7,401 nt of DNA. It comes from Clostridiales bacterium. Its GTDB lineage: Bacteria; Bacillota; Clostridia; Oscillospirales; Oscillospiraceae. The DNA is taken from positions 1 through 7,401 of the forward strand of contig JAJBTD010000219.1 of assembly GCA_020861055.1 (NCBI GenBank), read 5' to 3'. The position numbers were made by a program, and so were the translations under genes. The notes under the pieces were generated by a model. That model worked only from the letters and a program-made list of their open reading frames with translations, did no database searches and was not told the origin of the DNA. Positions 1-6,271 of this stretch are shown here, piece by piece (positions within the stretch are counted from its first letter, which is position 1; each line of letters starts with the position of its first letter).

Positions 1-338
1 CCCGCATGGCAGGCGCAGCGGTCGGCCTTGTCCACCCAGCGGCCGGCCGGGGTCTGGACGGAGCATTTATAGCCGTCGTCCCGCCGGGGGCCCGGGATAA
101 AGCGGGTCCAAATGCCGTTCCCGTCCGGCGCCATGGGGGCCGCCCCCCGGTTCCACTGGTTGAAGGAGCCGATGACGGAGACCGCCCTCGCCTTTGGGGC
201 CCAGACACGAAAAAACCAGCCGGACCTCCCCTCCTGCTGGACAGGATGCGCACCCATAAAGGCATACGCATGATCTGAACTGCCGTTCAAAAAACCGGCG
301 ACATGGCTATCTGCCTCAGCGGGGGGGATCGTATACAC
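1..338 (-). CDS. glgB: 1,4-alpha-glucan branching enzyme, N-terminal part (cut by window edge)
   Basis: GlgB makes the alpha-1,6 branches of glycogen in the cytoplasm, by cutting alpha-1,4 chains and transferring them. Only about 112 codons are in the window; Firmicute GlgB is usually over 600 aa, so the catalytic GH13 barrel lies off the left edge. What is visible is the CBM48 N-terminal domain: AYAFMGAHPV, then GWFFRVWAPKARAVSVIG, SFNQWN, a GNGIWTRFIPG strand, and a YKCSVQTPAGRWVDKAD segment that matches the family pattern YKY-G-KADPYA. I chose the GTG at 338-336 because GGAGGA (346-351) sits 8 nt upstream. The in-frame ATG at 353 has no Shine-Dalgarno sequence and itself forms part of this one. 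The gene has its own strong promoter about 100 nt upstream, so it is separate from the glycosidase genes. Other glycogen genes would be expected beyond the left edge. The family call is firm; full length cannot be judged. Confidence 0.93.
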   Translation of the reverse strand, partial: MYTIPPAEADSHVAGFLNGSSDHAYAFMGAHPVQQEGRSGWFFRVWAPKARAVSVIGSFNQWNRGAAPMAPDGNGIWTRFIPGPRRDDGYKCSVQTPAGRWVDKADRCACHA

Positions 339-345
339 AGTTATT

Positions 346-351
346 TCCTCC
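346..351 (-). promoter_or_regulatory. Ribosome-binding site deciding the glgB GTG start
   Basis: The minus strand reads GGAGGA, followed by an AT-rich 8-nt spacer and then GTG at 338. The alternative ATG start (353-351) lies on this motif and has only CCGTACAG upstream, which is not a ribosome-binding site. Confidence 0.75.
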
Positions 352-371
352 ATCTGTACGGATTCGGTCAA

Positions 372-438
372 AAACAGGTATGAATGGGGTAAAACTTGTT
401 ATCATTCCCACAGATGCCAAAGAATCAGAAACCTGTTT
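372..438 (-). promoter_or_regulatory. glgB leader with long-range inverted repeat (possible attenuator or operator pair)
   Basis: On the minus strand, AAACAGGT (438-431) is perfectly complementary to ACCTGTTT (379-372). The second arm runs into further T residues, giving a five-T run. The first arm begins at the transcription start predicted from the promoter at 445-473 (+1 about 438). The mRNA would therefore start with one arm, and the second arm would close a 67-nt structured leader about 34 nt before the start codon. Inside are weaker complementary pieces (GAATG with CATTC). It could be an attenuator or a riboswitch-like element; equally, the arms could be two half-operators for a repressor. 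I do not recognise it as a known riboswitch class. The repeat is directly seen; its function is inferred. Confidence 0.35.
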
Positions 439-444
439 GTGTAA

Positions 445-473
445 ATTATACAATAGAAAGGGTATGCCGTCAA
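445..473 (-). promoter_or_regulatory. Sigma-A promoter of glgB
   Basis: On the minus strand the -35 box TTGACG (473-468, 5 of 6 consensus) is separated by exactly 17 nt from the -10 box TATAAT (450-445, 6 of 6). The expected start is near 438, giving a leader of about 100 nt before the GTG of glgB. This is the best promoter in the window, and it lies in its most AT-rich stretch. Confidence 0.88.
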
Positions 474-558
474 GGGAGAACTGACTGGGAAAAGAGATTT
501 TTGAGTTTCTGTCCACAAACGATACAAAACGTCCCGCCGGACGCCCACCCCAAAAGCA

Positions 559-590
559 GCATTCGCACCCACTGTTGCGGGTGCGGATGC
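559..590 (-). terminator. Hairpin, probable terminator of the upstream unit
   Basis: Two 12-nt arms (559-570 and 579-590) flank an 8-nt loop. Eleven positions pair. The twelfth is a C-A mismatch on the minus strand and a G-U wobble on the plus strand. On the minus strand the stem is followed after 3 nt by TTTT (555-552), then Gs, so the U-tract is short. It lies 214 nt beyond the lipoprotein stop and 86 nt before the glgB -35 box, which suits an end-of-unit terminator. The better plus-strand pairing leaves open another role, such as the end of a lost element. Confidence 0.45.
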
Positions 591-591
591 C

Positions 592-750
592 GGAGATGAT
601 ACAGGCGACGTTGCCCTTGCTCATGCCCTGGACGTTGTAGAGGCCGAACTCCCGCTGCCGTCTGCGCACGAGGAAGGAATTGGTGTAGAACAGGAAGAGG
701 ACGTTTCTCAGCGTCTCCACGCTGTGCCCGCCCAGCCGGGCGGTGTAAAC
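592..750 (-). pseudogene. Fragment of an FtsX/BceB-type ABC transporter permease
   Basis: About 53 codons read as the conserved N-terminal region of FtsX-like (BceB-type) permeases: GGHSVETL, then FLFYTNSFLVRRRQREF, GLYNVQGM and KGNVACII. Intact relatives are large membrane proteins with many segments and an ABC ATPase partner, which export or sense antimicrobial peptides. Here there is no proper start, ATPase, ribosome-binding site, first membrane helix or downstream part. From memory of the family, roughly a dozen hydrophobic residues also seem missing between VETL and the FLFYTNSF motif, which suggests an internal deletion. Similarity stops at 592, beside the hairpin at 559-590; beyond it the frame turns into unrelated, cysteine-rich sequence. 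I read this as a decayed remnant, not a working gene. A short host-made peptide is possible but unsupported. Confidence 0.7.
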
Positions 751-803
751 CTTTTTGACGTCTGTGGCCTGTAATAATGAATGGGCCGCTGAAAAATACG
801 CTC
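751..803. other. Gap between lipoprotein stop and permease remnant; nothing recognised
   Basis: Just after the lipoprotein stop codon this short stretch has no hairpin with a U-tract and no ribosome-binding site. It may be further degraded upstream sequence of the permease fragment, but no residues can be matched. Confidence 0.4.
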
Positions 804-2636
804 TCACCCCGTCTCTGCCGACATCTGGCGGCGCAGATCGGAGATGATCCGGTCGGTCCGTATCTCGACCCCTTCATCGCTGAGATGGTTGTCGGTCGCA
901 TAGAAATAGTATCCGGTATACATGGATTCCTCGATATCCGAGATGACCGGAACGCACAGCTCATCCCGCAGCAGCCGGTCCAGCGCCGCCCGGTTCTCCG
1001 GTGTGCTCTCCTCCGTGATTGCCCTCAGGCTCCGGGGCGCATAGGAGAAATAAACGGTCACGCCCTTATCCTGAAAACGGCGATAGACCCGGTTGAGCGC
1101 CTGGATGGTCTCGTCAGAATAGGCCGCCGGGTCATAGTTCGCCAGCTTGATGCCGAAGGCCTTGTCCTCCGTCTGATTGGGCCTTGGGCAGATATAGTCT
1201 CCATATTGATTGTAGCTCTCACGGTCGGTCAGCAGATGATTCTCCTCATCGTAATTTTGGGCGGATACCTCATAGCTTTTCTCCGGCAGGTCCCGGCGCA
1301 CCGCAAGAAAGGTGCAGAAATCATCCCATACGCCTGTATACGTCCTGCAATCCAGCAGGCTCATCAGGTCGTAATCGCCCTCCACCATACAGAAGAACTC
1401 CCACCCCACCGAATCAGAGACGCAAAACTGAGTCTCGACGGCGTCAAATTCCGGCGTGCTGAGGAGGATGTCCCCCTCCTGCATCCATTGCAGGATCAGA
1501 TCATACTGGGGCCGCTGGTTGCTGTATGCGTAAACCCCCATGTTCGCAACCGCATAGTCCGGAAACGCCTCATCCAACAGAGCGCTGTCGAAGCCAAAAC
1601 GGACAGAGGAGCCGGCCACAAGGACGATTTTCCGCTCTCCCTCCAGGCTGCGCAGCCAGTCCATCTTGTCCGGAAAGGTGTCGTAATAGGTGCCGCTGTA
1701 TCTGGGGGCGCAGGCGGCGTTGATGTGGATGGTTTTCAGCTCTCCGCATCCGGAGAAGCTCTCGTCGCTGACCTCTACAAGCGAGTCATAGAGAAAGACG
1801 CTCTCTATTTTGGCGTTTCGGAAGGCGTCCGGGGCAATCGTCTCCACGCTCTCCGGCAGCACCAATGTGGTGCAGACGGCGTCTGCGCAGGCCAAAGCGC
1901 CGATCTCCCGCACCGGGAACCCGCCCAGCTCCGCCGGGATGGTCAGGGTATCCTCCGTCCCGGAGTAGCCCGTGATGGTCGCCTCTCCCTGAGAAACCGT
2001 GTACTGAAACGACTCCGCCTCCGTCCAGGGGCTCCACTGGGCATAGAGGCAGTCTGCCAACTCCCGGTCAATGCGGCTGCCCAGGCTTACGGCGGTGCCG
2101 CTGCCGTCCGGGCAGGTGTTCCACCCCGTGAGCACATAGCCGGGCCGCTCAAACAGCTCCTGTCCCAACGCGGTGTTGAGCCTCAGATGGGACAGGCTGG
2201 CGGATATCTCCACCTCGTCTCCTTCCCCGACGTCCATTCTGACGCCCCCGTTCGCCAGATAGCGAATAGTATAGGGCTGATAGGTGGTCAGGCTGACCAC
2301 TGTGGAGTATTTCACCTGGTGCAGCGTCAGGATCTGATAATTGGTGCCGTCTATACTGGAGACTGCCCCATCCGTCAGCGTATAATCGGGATAATCCACC
2401 GACTCGACCAGATTGTGATCGGTGAGCTGGATTGTAAAGCTGACGTCCGACCCTCTGGGGACCGACTGCACAGCGCCAAAGACGCCATAATGCTCTCCGC
2501 TTTCGATGACGATCTGGCAGCAGTCGAAGGCAGTCTGCGGAGCTGCGTTGCCGCATCCCGTCAGCAGGCAGAGCAGTATCGCCAGGCACAGCGGCGCTAT
2601 TCGTCCTCCGGAAATCCTGCGTCCGTCTGAATACAA
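804..2636 (-). CDS. Surface lipoprotein with InlB B-repeat, BspA-like LRR and SGNH-hydrolase-like domain
   Basis: A 610-aa protein read from TTG at 2636-2634, chosen because AAAGGGGG lies 6 nt upstream and because this start places a basic n-region (GRRISGGR, residues 5-12) and a hydrophobic core before a lipobox LTGC (Cys28). It should be a lipid-anchored extracellular protein. Residues about 31-119 look like a beta-sandwich. Residues about 120-201 form an InlB B-repeat (YLANGG, GYVLTGWNTCPDGSG, LYAQW). Residues about 211-308 are a BspA-type LRR (LTIPAELGGFPVREIG, APDAF). Residues about 335-603 resemble an SGNH hydrolase: VLVAGSSVRFG carries the candidate nucleophile (Ser343 or Ser344), Asn365 is in ANMGVYAYSN, and ATDNHLSDEG holds Asp582 and His584. 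Similar SGNH domains often act on acyl groups of surface glycans, but no MBOAT acyltransferase partner is in view and the substrate is unknown. It follows the small membrane gene after a hairpin; no own promoter was found. Confidence 0.85.
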   Translation of the reverse strand: MYSDGRRISGGRIAPLCLAILLCLLTGCGNAAPQTAFDCCQIVIESGEHYGVFGAVQSVPRGSDVSFTIQLTDHNLVESVDYPDYTLTDGAVSSIDGTNYQILTLHQVKYSTVVSLTTYQPYTIRYLANGGVRMDVGEGDEVEISASLSHLRLNTALGQELFERPGYVLTGWNTCPDGSGTAVSLGSRIDRELADCLYAQWSPWTEAESFQYTVSQGEATITGYSGTEDTLTIPAELGGFPVREIGALACADAVCTTLVLPESVETIAPDAFRNAKIESVFLYDSLVEVSDESFSGCGELKTIHINAACAPRYSGTYYDTFPDKMDWLRSLEGERKIVLVAGSSVRFGFDSALLDEAFPDYAVANMGVYAYSNQRPQYDLILQWMQEGDILLSTPEFDAVETQFCVSDSVGWEFFCMVEGDYDLMSLLDCRTYTGVWDDFCTFLAVRRDLPEKSYEVSAQNYDEENHLLTDRESYNQYGDYICPRPNQTEDKAFGIKLANYDPAAYSDETIQALNRVYRRFQDKGVTVYFSYAPRSLRAITEESTPENRAALDRLLRDELCVPVISDIEESMYTGYYFYATDNHLSDEGVEIRTDRIISDLRRQMSAETG

Positions 2637-2642
2637 CGGTAT

Positions 2643-2650
2643 CCCCCTTT
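2643..2650 (-). promoter_or_regulatory. Ribosome-binding site deciding the lipoprotein TTG start
   Basis: The minus strand shows AAAGGGGG, then ATACCG, then TTG. The in-frame TTG seven codons upstream (2657) has no ribosome-binding site and sits just past the hairpin at 2666-2691. A non-standard Shine-Dalgarno plus TTG suggests modest translation. Confidence 0.6.
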
Positions 2651-2665
2651 CGCACAACTGACGGA

Positions 2666-2691
2666 AGCACCCCAGCCGAAGCCGGGGTGCT
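2666..2691 (-). terminator. UUCG-capped hairpin between membrane protein and lipoprotein genes
   Basis: On the minus strand AGCACCCC pairs with GGGGTGCT. The inner bases continue the helix with a G-U, a G-C and a C-G pair, closed by a UUCG tetraloop: 11 unbroken pairs with a very stable cap. It starts 15 nt after the stop of the small membrane gene. The following bases (TCCGTCAGTTG) are not a U-tract, so intrinsic termination would be leaky. It may instead set relative expression or protect the 3' end of the upstream message. The plus strand forms a weaker version with an A-C mismatch and a CGAA loop. Confidence 0.6.
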
Positions 2692-2706
2692 CCCAGGGTG
2701 TTTCTC

Positions 2707-3123
2707 TCAGAGCGTCTCAGGGCGATTCTTGGTCATCGCCATAAAGCCGGAGATCATTTTTACCAGGATCGCGGCGGCAAACAGCCCCAGCGCAGCGATC
2801 AGGGGCGTTCCTACCGTACCCACATGGTTTGCAAATACGTTGACTACCACAGCCATGCGGCCCTGAGCCAGAAGCACCAGCGCCACTGCATACAGCACAG
2901 CGGTCACGATATTCAGCAGGTCGAGGACCTGCCCCTCGCCTTTGGTGCTGGCGCCGACCAGGGTCACTACCTGGAGCACCAGGGCGACAAGGGAGACGAC
3001 GTACACGCTGGCGGGCGCAGACTGTCCATCCTGAGCCATGACGGCATAGGCCACCAGCGCGGCGACTGCCAGAATAGCGGCAATTATGTTGAAATAGAAT
3101 CCTATTGCTTTCTGCTGTTTCAT
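2707..3123 (-). CDS. Small multi-pass membrane protein coupled to the GH3 gene
   Basis: A 138-aa protein that I do not recognise as a named family. It has about four membrane segments, near residues 8-29, 40-59, 67-87 and 107-130, with a moderately hydrophobic stretch at 90-100 (AVVVNVFANH) that could be a re-entrant or amphipathic helix. Loops are short and both ends are charged (MKQQK start; TKNRPETL end). There is no enzyme motif. The ATG at 3123 is preceded by a perfect AAGGAGGT that overlaps the GH3 stop codon, and only 13 nt separate the two genes, so translation is probably coupled. The earlier in-frame GTG at 3147 would overlap the GH3 end and was not used. The tight pairing suggests a protein that helps place or hold the membrane-anchored GH3, or passes its product to a transporter; this is inference from context. 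The gene ends at a strong hairpin. Confidence 0.85.
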   Translation of the reverse strand: MKQQKAIGFYFNIIAAILAVAALVAYAVMAQDGQSAPASVYVVSLVALVLQVVTLVGASTKGEGQVLDLLNIVTAVLYAVALVLLAQGRMAVVVNVFANHVGTVGTPLIAALGLFAAAILVKMISGFMAMTKNRPETL

Positions 3124-3130
3124 GAACGGT

Positions 3131-3138
3131 ACCTCCTT
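3131..3138 (-). promoter_or_regulatory. Ribosome-binding site overlapping the GH3 stop codon
   Basis: The minus strand reads AAGGAGGT, with a 7-nt spacer before the ATG at 3123. Its first two As belong to the TAA stop of the GH3 gene (3139-3137), so ribosomes ending GH3 translation are placed to restart on the membrane protein gene. Confidence 0.85.
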
Positions 3139-6100
3139 ACTGCGCACTGCTTGTTTTCTTGTCTTTTCTGCCGGAGCGGATGTACAGAATCAGGCACGCC
3201 GCCGCCAGGACGCCCAGGGCGATATCGACCCCGTAAAGCGCCTGCTGCCACCAGGGTGTGGCCGACACGACCTCCATGCTGGAGTCCAGGCCGTTGACAG
3301 CGTTGGAGTTGAGCGTCATGTACATGACCCGGTGAGCAGCCTCCCGGCAGGCCCACGCCAGCTCAGGATTCGCCTCCAGCTCCGCCTCGTTCAGATAGGG
3401 CAGATAGCGCTCGTTGCTGAACGCGCACCACTGGTCGGTGCCCGCGATAACGGAGGCCACCACCGGCATATAGTCGTGGGCCATGTCGGTCATCACGAAC
3501 CCGTTCCAGCCCCACTCATCCCGCAGGATCGTGGTGAGGAACGAAGCATAGCTGCTGCTGGGCTCCAGGCCGAAGCGCGAGAAGGAGGACATGCCATACA
3601 GGGGCTTTCCGTCCACATAGGCACCCTCAAAGGCCCGGAGGTTGTTTTCACGGGCAGCCTGCTCGTTAAAGAAGCAGGCCAGTCCCTGACGGTACGTCTC
3701 CTGATCGTTGAACGCCATGTGCTTGCAGGCGGAGCCCAGGCCCATCTCGGTCATGGTGGCGATCTCGTCTGCACAGTGCAGAGTGGTCAGGACGGAGTCC
3801 TCGGAGCAGTACTCGTTGTTACGGCCGCCAAAGGCAGTGCGGTGCAGGTTGCCGCCAGGGCCGGTCTGTCCGCCCTTATCCGTCCAGAGGCCGTCGTTGC
3901 CCATCATCCGTCCGGTCGCAGAGGCGATCTCATGGCTATAGGTCGCCGTCCGGGTGGTGCCGGAGGGGTAGGTGTTGCAGCGGTAGGCCAGCAGCTCCTC
4001 AGAGGCTGTCTCTGCGTCGATATAATACTCGTTGGTGCTGTCGGTGGTGAAGCCCGCATTCAGACCGTTGGGTCCGTCGGTGTTGTTGTTGGAGGGCATT
4101 CCGATGGAGCTCACGCTGGGATAGAGGGTATAGATGCAATAGCAGTAGTCCTCATAGGACATCTGATCCAGCAGCAGATCCCACATCTCGTTGTCGTAGT
4201 CGTCCCGCACATCCCACAGCATCATCAGGGTGTAGCCGGTATCCGCCTCGGTGGTCAGTCCCTCCAGCGTGATGCTGGTATCCTGCACATAGGAGACATC
4301 CGTCCCCGAATCCGTATTCAGCCGGGCCACCATCTCGTCGCTGGGGACGATGTCCGTATAGGCCTGCGGGAAGGTTGCATCCCAGTCGGAGCGGGAGAGA
4401 TAGGTGACGGTGCCGGGCAGCCAGTAGTTCAGGTCGCAGTCGTCCAGCTGGTTGGTCACCTCATAGCCGGTCTCGCTCTCCGGAATGGTGGTCAGGGCAT
4501 CCACCACCCACTCCTTGGCCTGAGACGCATCGCCATCGGCGGTCATCCCGTCCGCGACCGTCTTGCCCTTGGCGGCCAGAATGTTGTTCAGAGCCTCGTG
4601 AGCGCCGTTGCCGGTGGCAATGTAGTAGGTGCCGGCGTCCAGGATGTAGGTCTTGGCGTTGGTGTAATCATAGGAGGCCAGGTAACGCAGATTCAGGGAG
4701 ACCTCCACCGTCTGAGAAGCGCCCGGCTCCAGCGTGTCCGTCTTGCCGTATCCCAGCAGCTGTACGCTGGATTTCTCCACCAGATTGGTCTGGTCATACT
4801 CGGTATACGGAGACTGCGCATAGATCTGGACGGGATACTTGCCCGCCACAGCGCCGGTGTTGGTGACCGTGACTGTGGCGACGCCGGTGCGGCTGTCCAC
4901 GTCCATGGTGACCTCGTCCAGCGTGGTCTCAAAGATCGTATAGCTCAGGCCCTCGCCAAAGCCATAGGTGACCTCTTCCTCGTAATCCCAGGCCTCGCCG
5001 GTGGTGGAGCCTGTGGCCGAGGCGGCGTTGCCCTGACCCAGGACCATATCCTCATAGCGGGTCTCATAGTACTTGTAGCCCACATAGAGTCCCTCAGCGT
5101 AGACCACATAATGGGTGTAGGTGTCGCCCTCCAGCTGTGTGCTGTCAAAGGTGAAGGTGCCGGTGTTGATCGCCGCCGGGTTGTTGGTGTTGCTGACCGT
5201 AATGGTGTCCGCCAGCCGGCCGGAGGGGGAGACGTTGCCGCAGAGAATATCGGCAATACCGTACATACCTACGTTGCCCACAGCGCCGCACCAGAGAATG
5301 GCGCTGATCTGAGGATCGTTTTTCAGCTCCTCAATCTCCACCATATTGTCGGTGTTGACAAACACGATCACATTGTCAAAGTTCGCCTTGGCCTCTTCGA
5401 TCACGGCGCGCTCGTCTGCGCTGAGCTGCAAAATATTGTGCTCCCCGTCGCCGCCATTTTCTGTGGAGAGGGGCTCCATGGAGAAGTCAGAGCCCTCGCC
5501 GGTCATACGGGCGATGACCACAATAGCTGCGTCGTTATACTCCGCATAGCTCTCCTCTGCCTCGGCCGGATACATATCTACGGGGATCTCCGCCAGGGAG
5601 TCCGCCCGGTTCTGCCAGGTGAAGGCGTATTGCGCCTCGCCGGTCCAGGCGTTGACCCCGACCTCGGACTGCTCTGCACCCAGTTCCTCATAGAAGTCGT
5701 TCATCACCGGGTTAATCTCAAGGCCCACGCTTTCGCAGGCGGTGGACAGCTTGGTGGCCAGCGACTCGTCGAAGGATGCGCCGCCGGACGTGGCGGAGAA
5801 GCAGGAATGGACGCTGGAAATGCCCAGCAGCGTCACCTTGGAGCCGGTTTCCAGCGGCAGGCTGTCGTTCTCATTTTTCAACAGCACGGCGCCCTCGGCC
5901 ACCGTCTGGCGAATCAGCGCCTCACGGGCTTCCACCAGCTCCTCGGCTGTGCTGTAATCAGACTTGAAATAGGTGGTGTCTGTGCTCCCGTCCTCGGACG
6001 TCACAAACTGGTAGGACTGGGTCCCCAGCACATCGTTCACCTTGCTTGCCCATTCGCTGGCAATGGCGGTCACGCCAATGCAAAGGGCGGTCAATGCTGC

Positions 6101-6151
6101 AAGCGTCTGGGTCAGGCCCCGGAACACCTTGCTCTTTCGAGACAGTTTCAT
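3137..6151 (-). CDS. Membrane-anchored, domain-swapped GH3 beta-glucosidase-like enzyme
   Basis: A 1004-aa glycoside hydrolase family 3 protein, expected to release terminal beta-linked sugars (probably glucose) from oligosaccharides outside the cell. Domain order is reversed relative to classical GH3. The alpha/beta C-domain comes first (EGAVLLKNENDSLPL, GEGSDFS, ADILCGNVSPSGRLADT). A fibronectin-III-like domain follows (YGFGEGLSYTIFE, VTNTGAVAGKYPVQIY), then the catalytic barrel. Barrel landmarks are DGPNGL (Asp692, sugar binding), KHMAFNDQET (Lys810, His811), MSSFSRFG and RDEWGWNGFVMTDM with nucleophile Asp889. The nucleophile motif is TDM where most members have SDW. Residues about 13-32 are a signal peptide or anchor (possible cut after AIA), and GVDIALGVLAAACLILYI followed by RSGRKDKK is a C-terminal membrane anchor. 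The ATG at 6151 was chosen for GGAGGT five nt upstream; an upstream TTG at 6244 adds a basic stretch that spoils the signal. It is flanked by a GH5 gene and a coupled membrane protein. Exact substrate is unknown. Confidence 0.92.
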   Translation of the reverse strand: MKLSRKSKVFRGLTQTLAALTALCIGVTAIASEWASKVNDVLGTQSYQFVTSEDGSTDTTYFKSDYSTAEELVEAREALIRQTVAEGAVLLKNENDSLPLETGSKVTLLGISSVHSCFSATSGGASFDESLATKLSTACESVGLEINPVMNDFYEELGAEQSEVGVNAWTGEAQYAFTWQNRADSLAEIPVDMYPAEAEESYAEYNDAAIVVIARMTGEGSDFSMEPLSTENGGDGEHNILQLSADERAVIEEAKANFDNVIVFVNTDNMVEIEELKNDPQISAILWCGAVGNVGMYGIADILCGNVSPSGRLADTITVSNTNNPAAINTGTFTFDSTQLEGDTYTHYVVYAEGLYVGYKYYETRYEDMVLGQGNAASATGSTTGEAWDYEEEVTYGFGEGLSYTIFETTLDEVTMDVDSRTGVATVTVTNTGAVAGKYPVQIYAQSPYTEYDQTNLVEKSSVQLLGYGKTDTLEPGASQTVEVSLNLRYLASYDYTNAKTYILDAGTYYIATGNGAHEALNNILAAKGKTVADGMTADGDASQAKEWVVDALTTIPESETGYEVTNQLDDCDLNYWLPGTVTYLSRSDWDATFPQAYTDIVPSDEMVARLNTDSGTDVSYVQDTSITLEGLTTEADTGYTLMMLWDVRDDYDNEMWDLLLDQMSYEDYCYCIYTLYPSVSSIGMPSNNNTDGPNGLNAGFTTDSTNEYYIDAETASEELLAYRCNTYPSGTTRTATYSHEIASATGRMMGNDGLWTDKGGQTGPGGNLHRTAFGGRNNEYCSEDSVLTTLHCADEIATMTEMGLGSACKHMAFNDQETYRQGLACFFNEQAARENNLRAFEGAYVDGKPLYGMSSFSRFGLEPSSSYASFLTTILRDEWGWNGFVMTDMAHDYMPVVASVIAGTDQWCAFSNERYLPYLNEAELEANPELAWACREAAHRVMYMTLNSNAVNGLDSSMEVVSATPWWQQALYGVDIALGVLAAACLILYIRSGRKDKKTSSAQ

Positions 6152-6156
6152 CTCAT

Positions 6157-6162
6157 ACCTCC
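6157..6162 (-). promoter_or_regulatory. Ribosome-binding site deciding the GH3 start
   Basis: The minus strand reads GGAGGT followed by ATGAG and the ATG at 6151. This rules against the TTG at 6244. Another purine-rich AGGAGG lies at 6213-6218, but its nearest start-like codon is only 2 nt away, too close to be used. Confidence 0.8.
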
Positions 6163-6192
6163 GTTTCTTGAATTGACAAACTAACTGACTGT

Positions 6193-6213
6193 GCGGTGTC
6201 TTTTTCCCACCGC
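6193..6213 (-). other. Small stem-loop in the GH3 leader
   Basis: GCGGTG and CACCGC form a perfect 6-bp stem around a 9-nt purine-rich loop, between the putative promoter and the GH3 ribosome-binding site. The AGGAGG-like sequence at 6213-6218 abuts its 5' base. It may modulate the leader or be chance. Confidence 0.3.
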
Positions 6214-6271
6214 CTCCTCTCTCCCTGTCGTCCGGCTGCGTCAAATCAGGTCGCTGCCTGAGCCGGCGGTT

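Noticed and set aside
6..278. Plus-strand frame of 90 codons at the left edge
   Set aside because: It is the shadow of glgB, whose CBM48 motifs are unmistakable on the minus strand.
316..590. Continuation of the permease-fragment frame beyond 592 as one 163-aa protein
   Set aside because: After residue 72 the frame reads through the hairpin, the glgB promoter and the leader, and ends inside the glgB coding region in another frame. Only the permease-like part is meaningful.
396..599. Plus-strand frame of 67 codons ending in a cysteine-rich tail
   Set aside because: The cysteine-rich end is just the hairpin sequence at 559-590 read in frame. It has no ribosome-binding site and runs across the glgB promoter.
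728..743. GC-rich stem CCGCCC-GGCT-GGGCGG
   Set aside because: It falls inside the permease remnant where it encodes the GG-rich segment, is only 6 bp, and has no U-tract. Probably chance in GC-rich coding sequence.
777..2630. Plus-strand open frame of about 617 codons opposite the lipoprotein gene
   Set aside because: Same cause: scarcity of TTA, CTA and TCA codons in the true gene. The product looks random in composition, and the minus strand carries a lipobox and known domains.
3122..6184. Plus-strand open frame of about 1020 codons opposite the GH3 gene
   Set aside because: It mirrors the GH3 gene. The GH3 frame rarely uses Leu TTA/CTA and Ser TCA codons, which leaves the opposite strand free of stops. 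The translation has no recognisable domain, while the minus strand shows clear GH3 motifs.
6220..6265. Possible terminator between the GH5 and GH3 genes (CCGGCT with AGCCGG, plus CAGG with CCTG)
   Set aside because: Short interrupted pairings with a large loop and no U-tract; they lie downstream of the proposed GH3 promoter, so at best they are leader structure.
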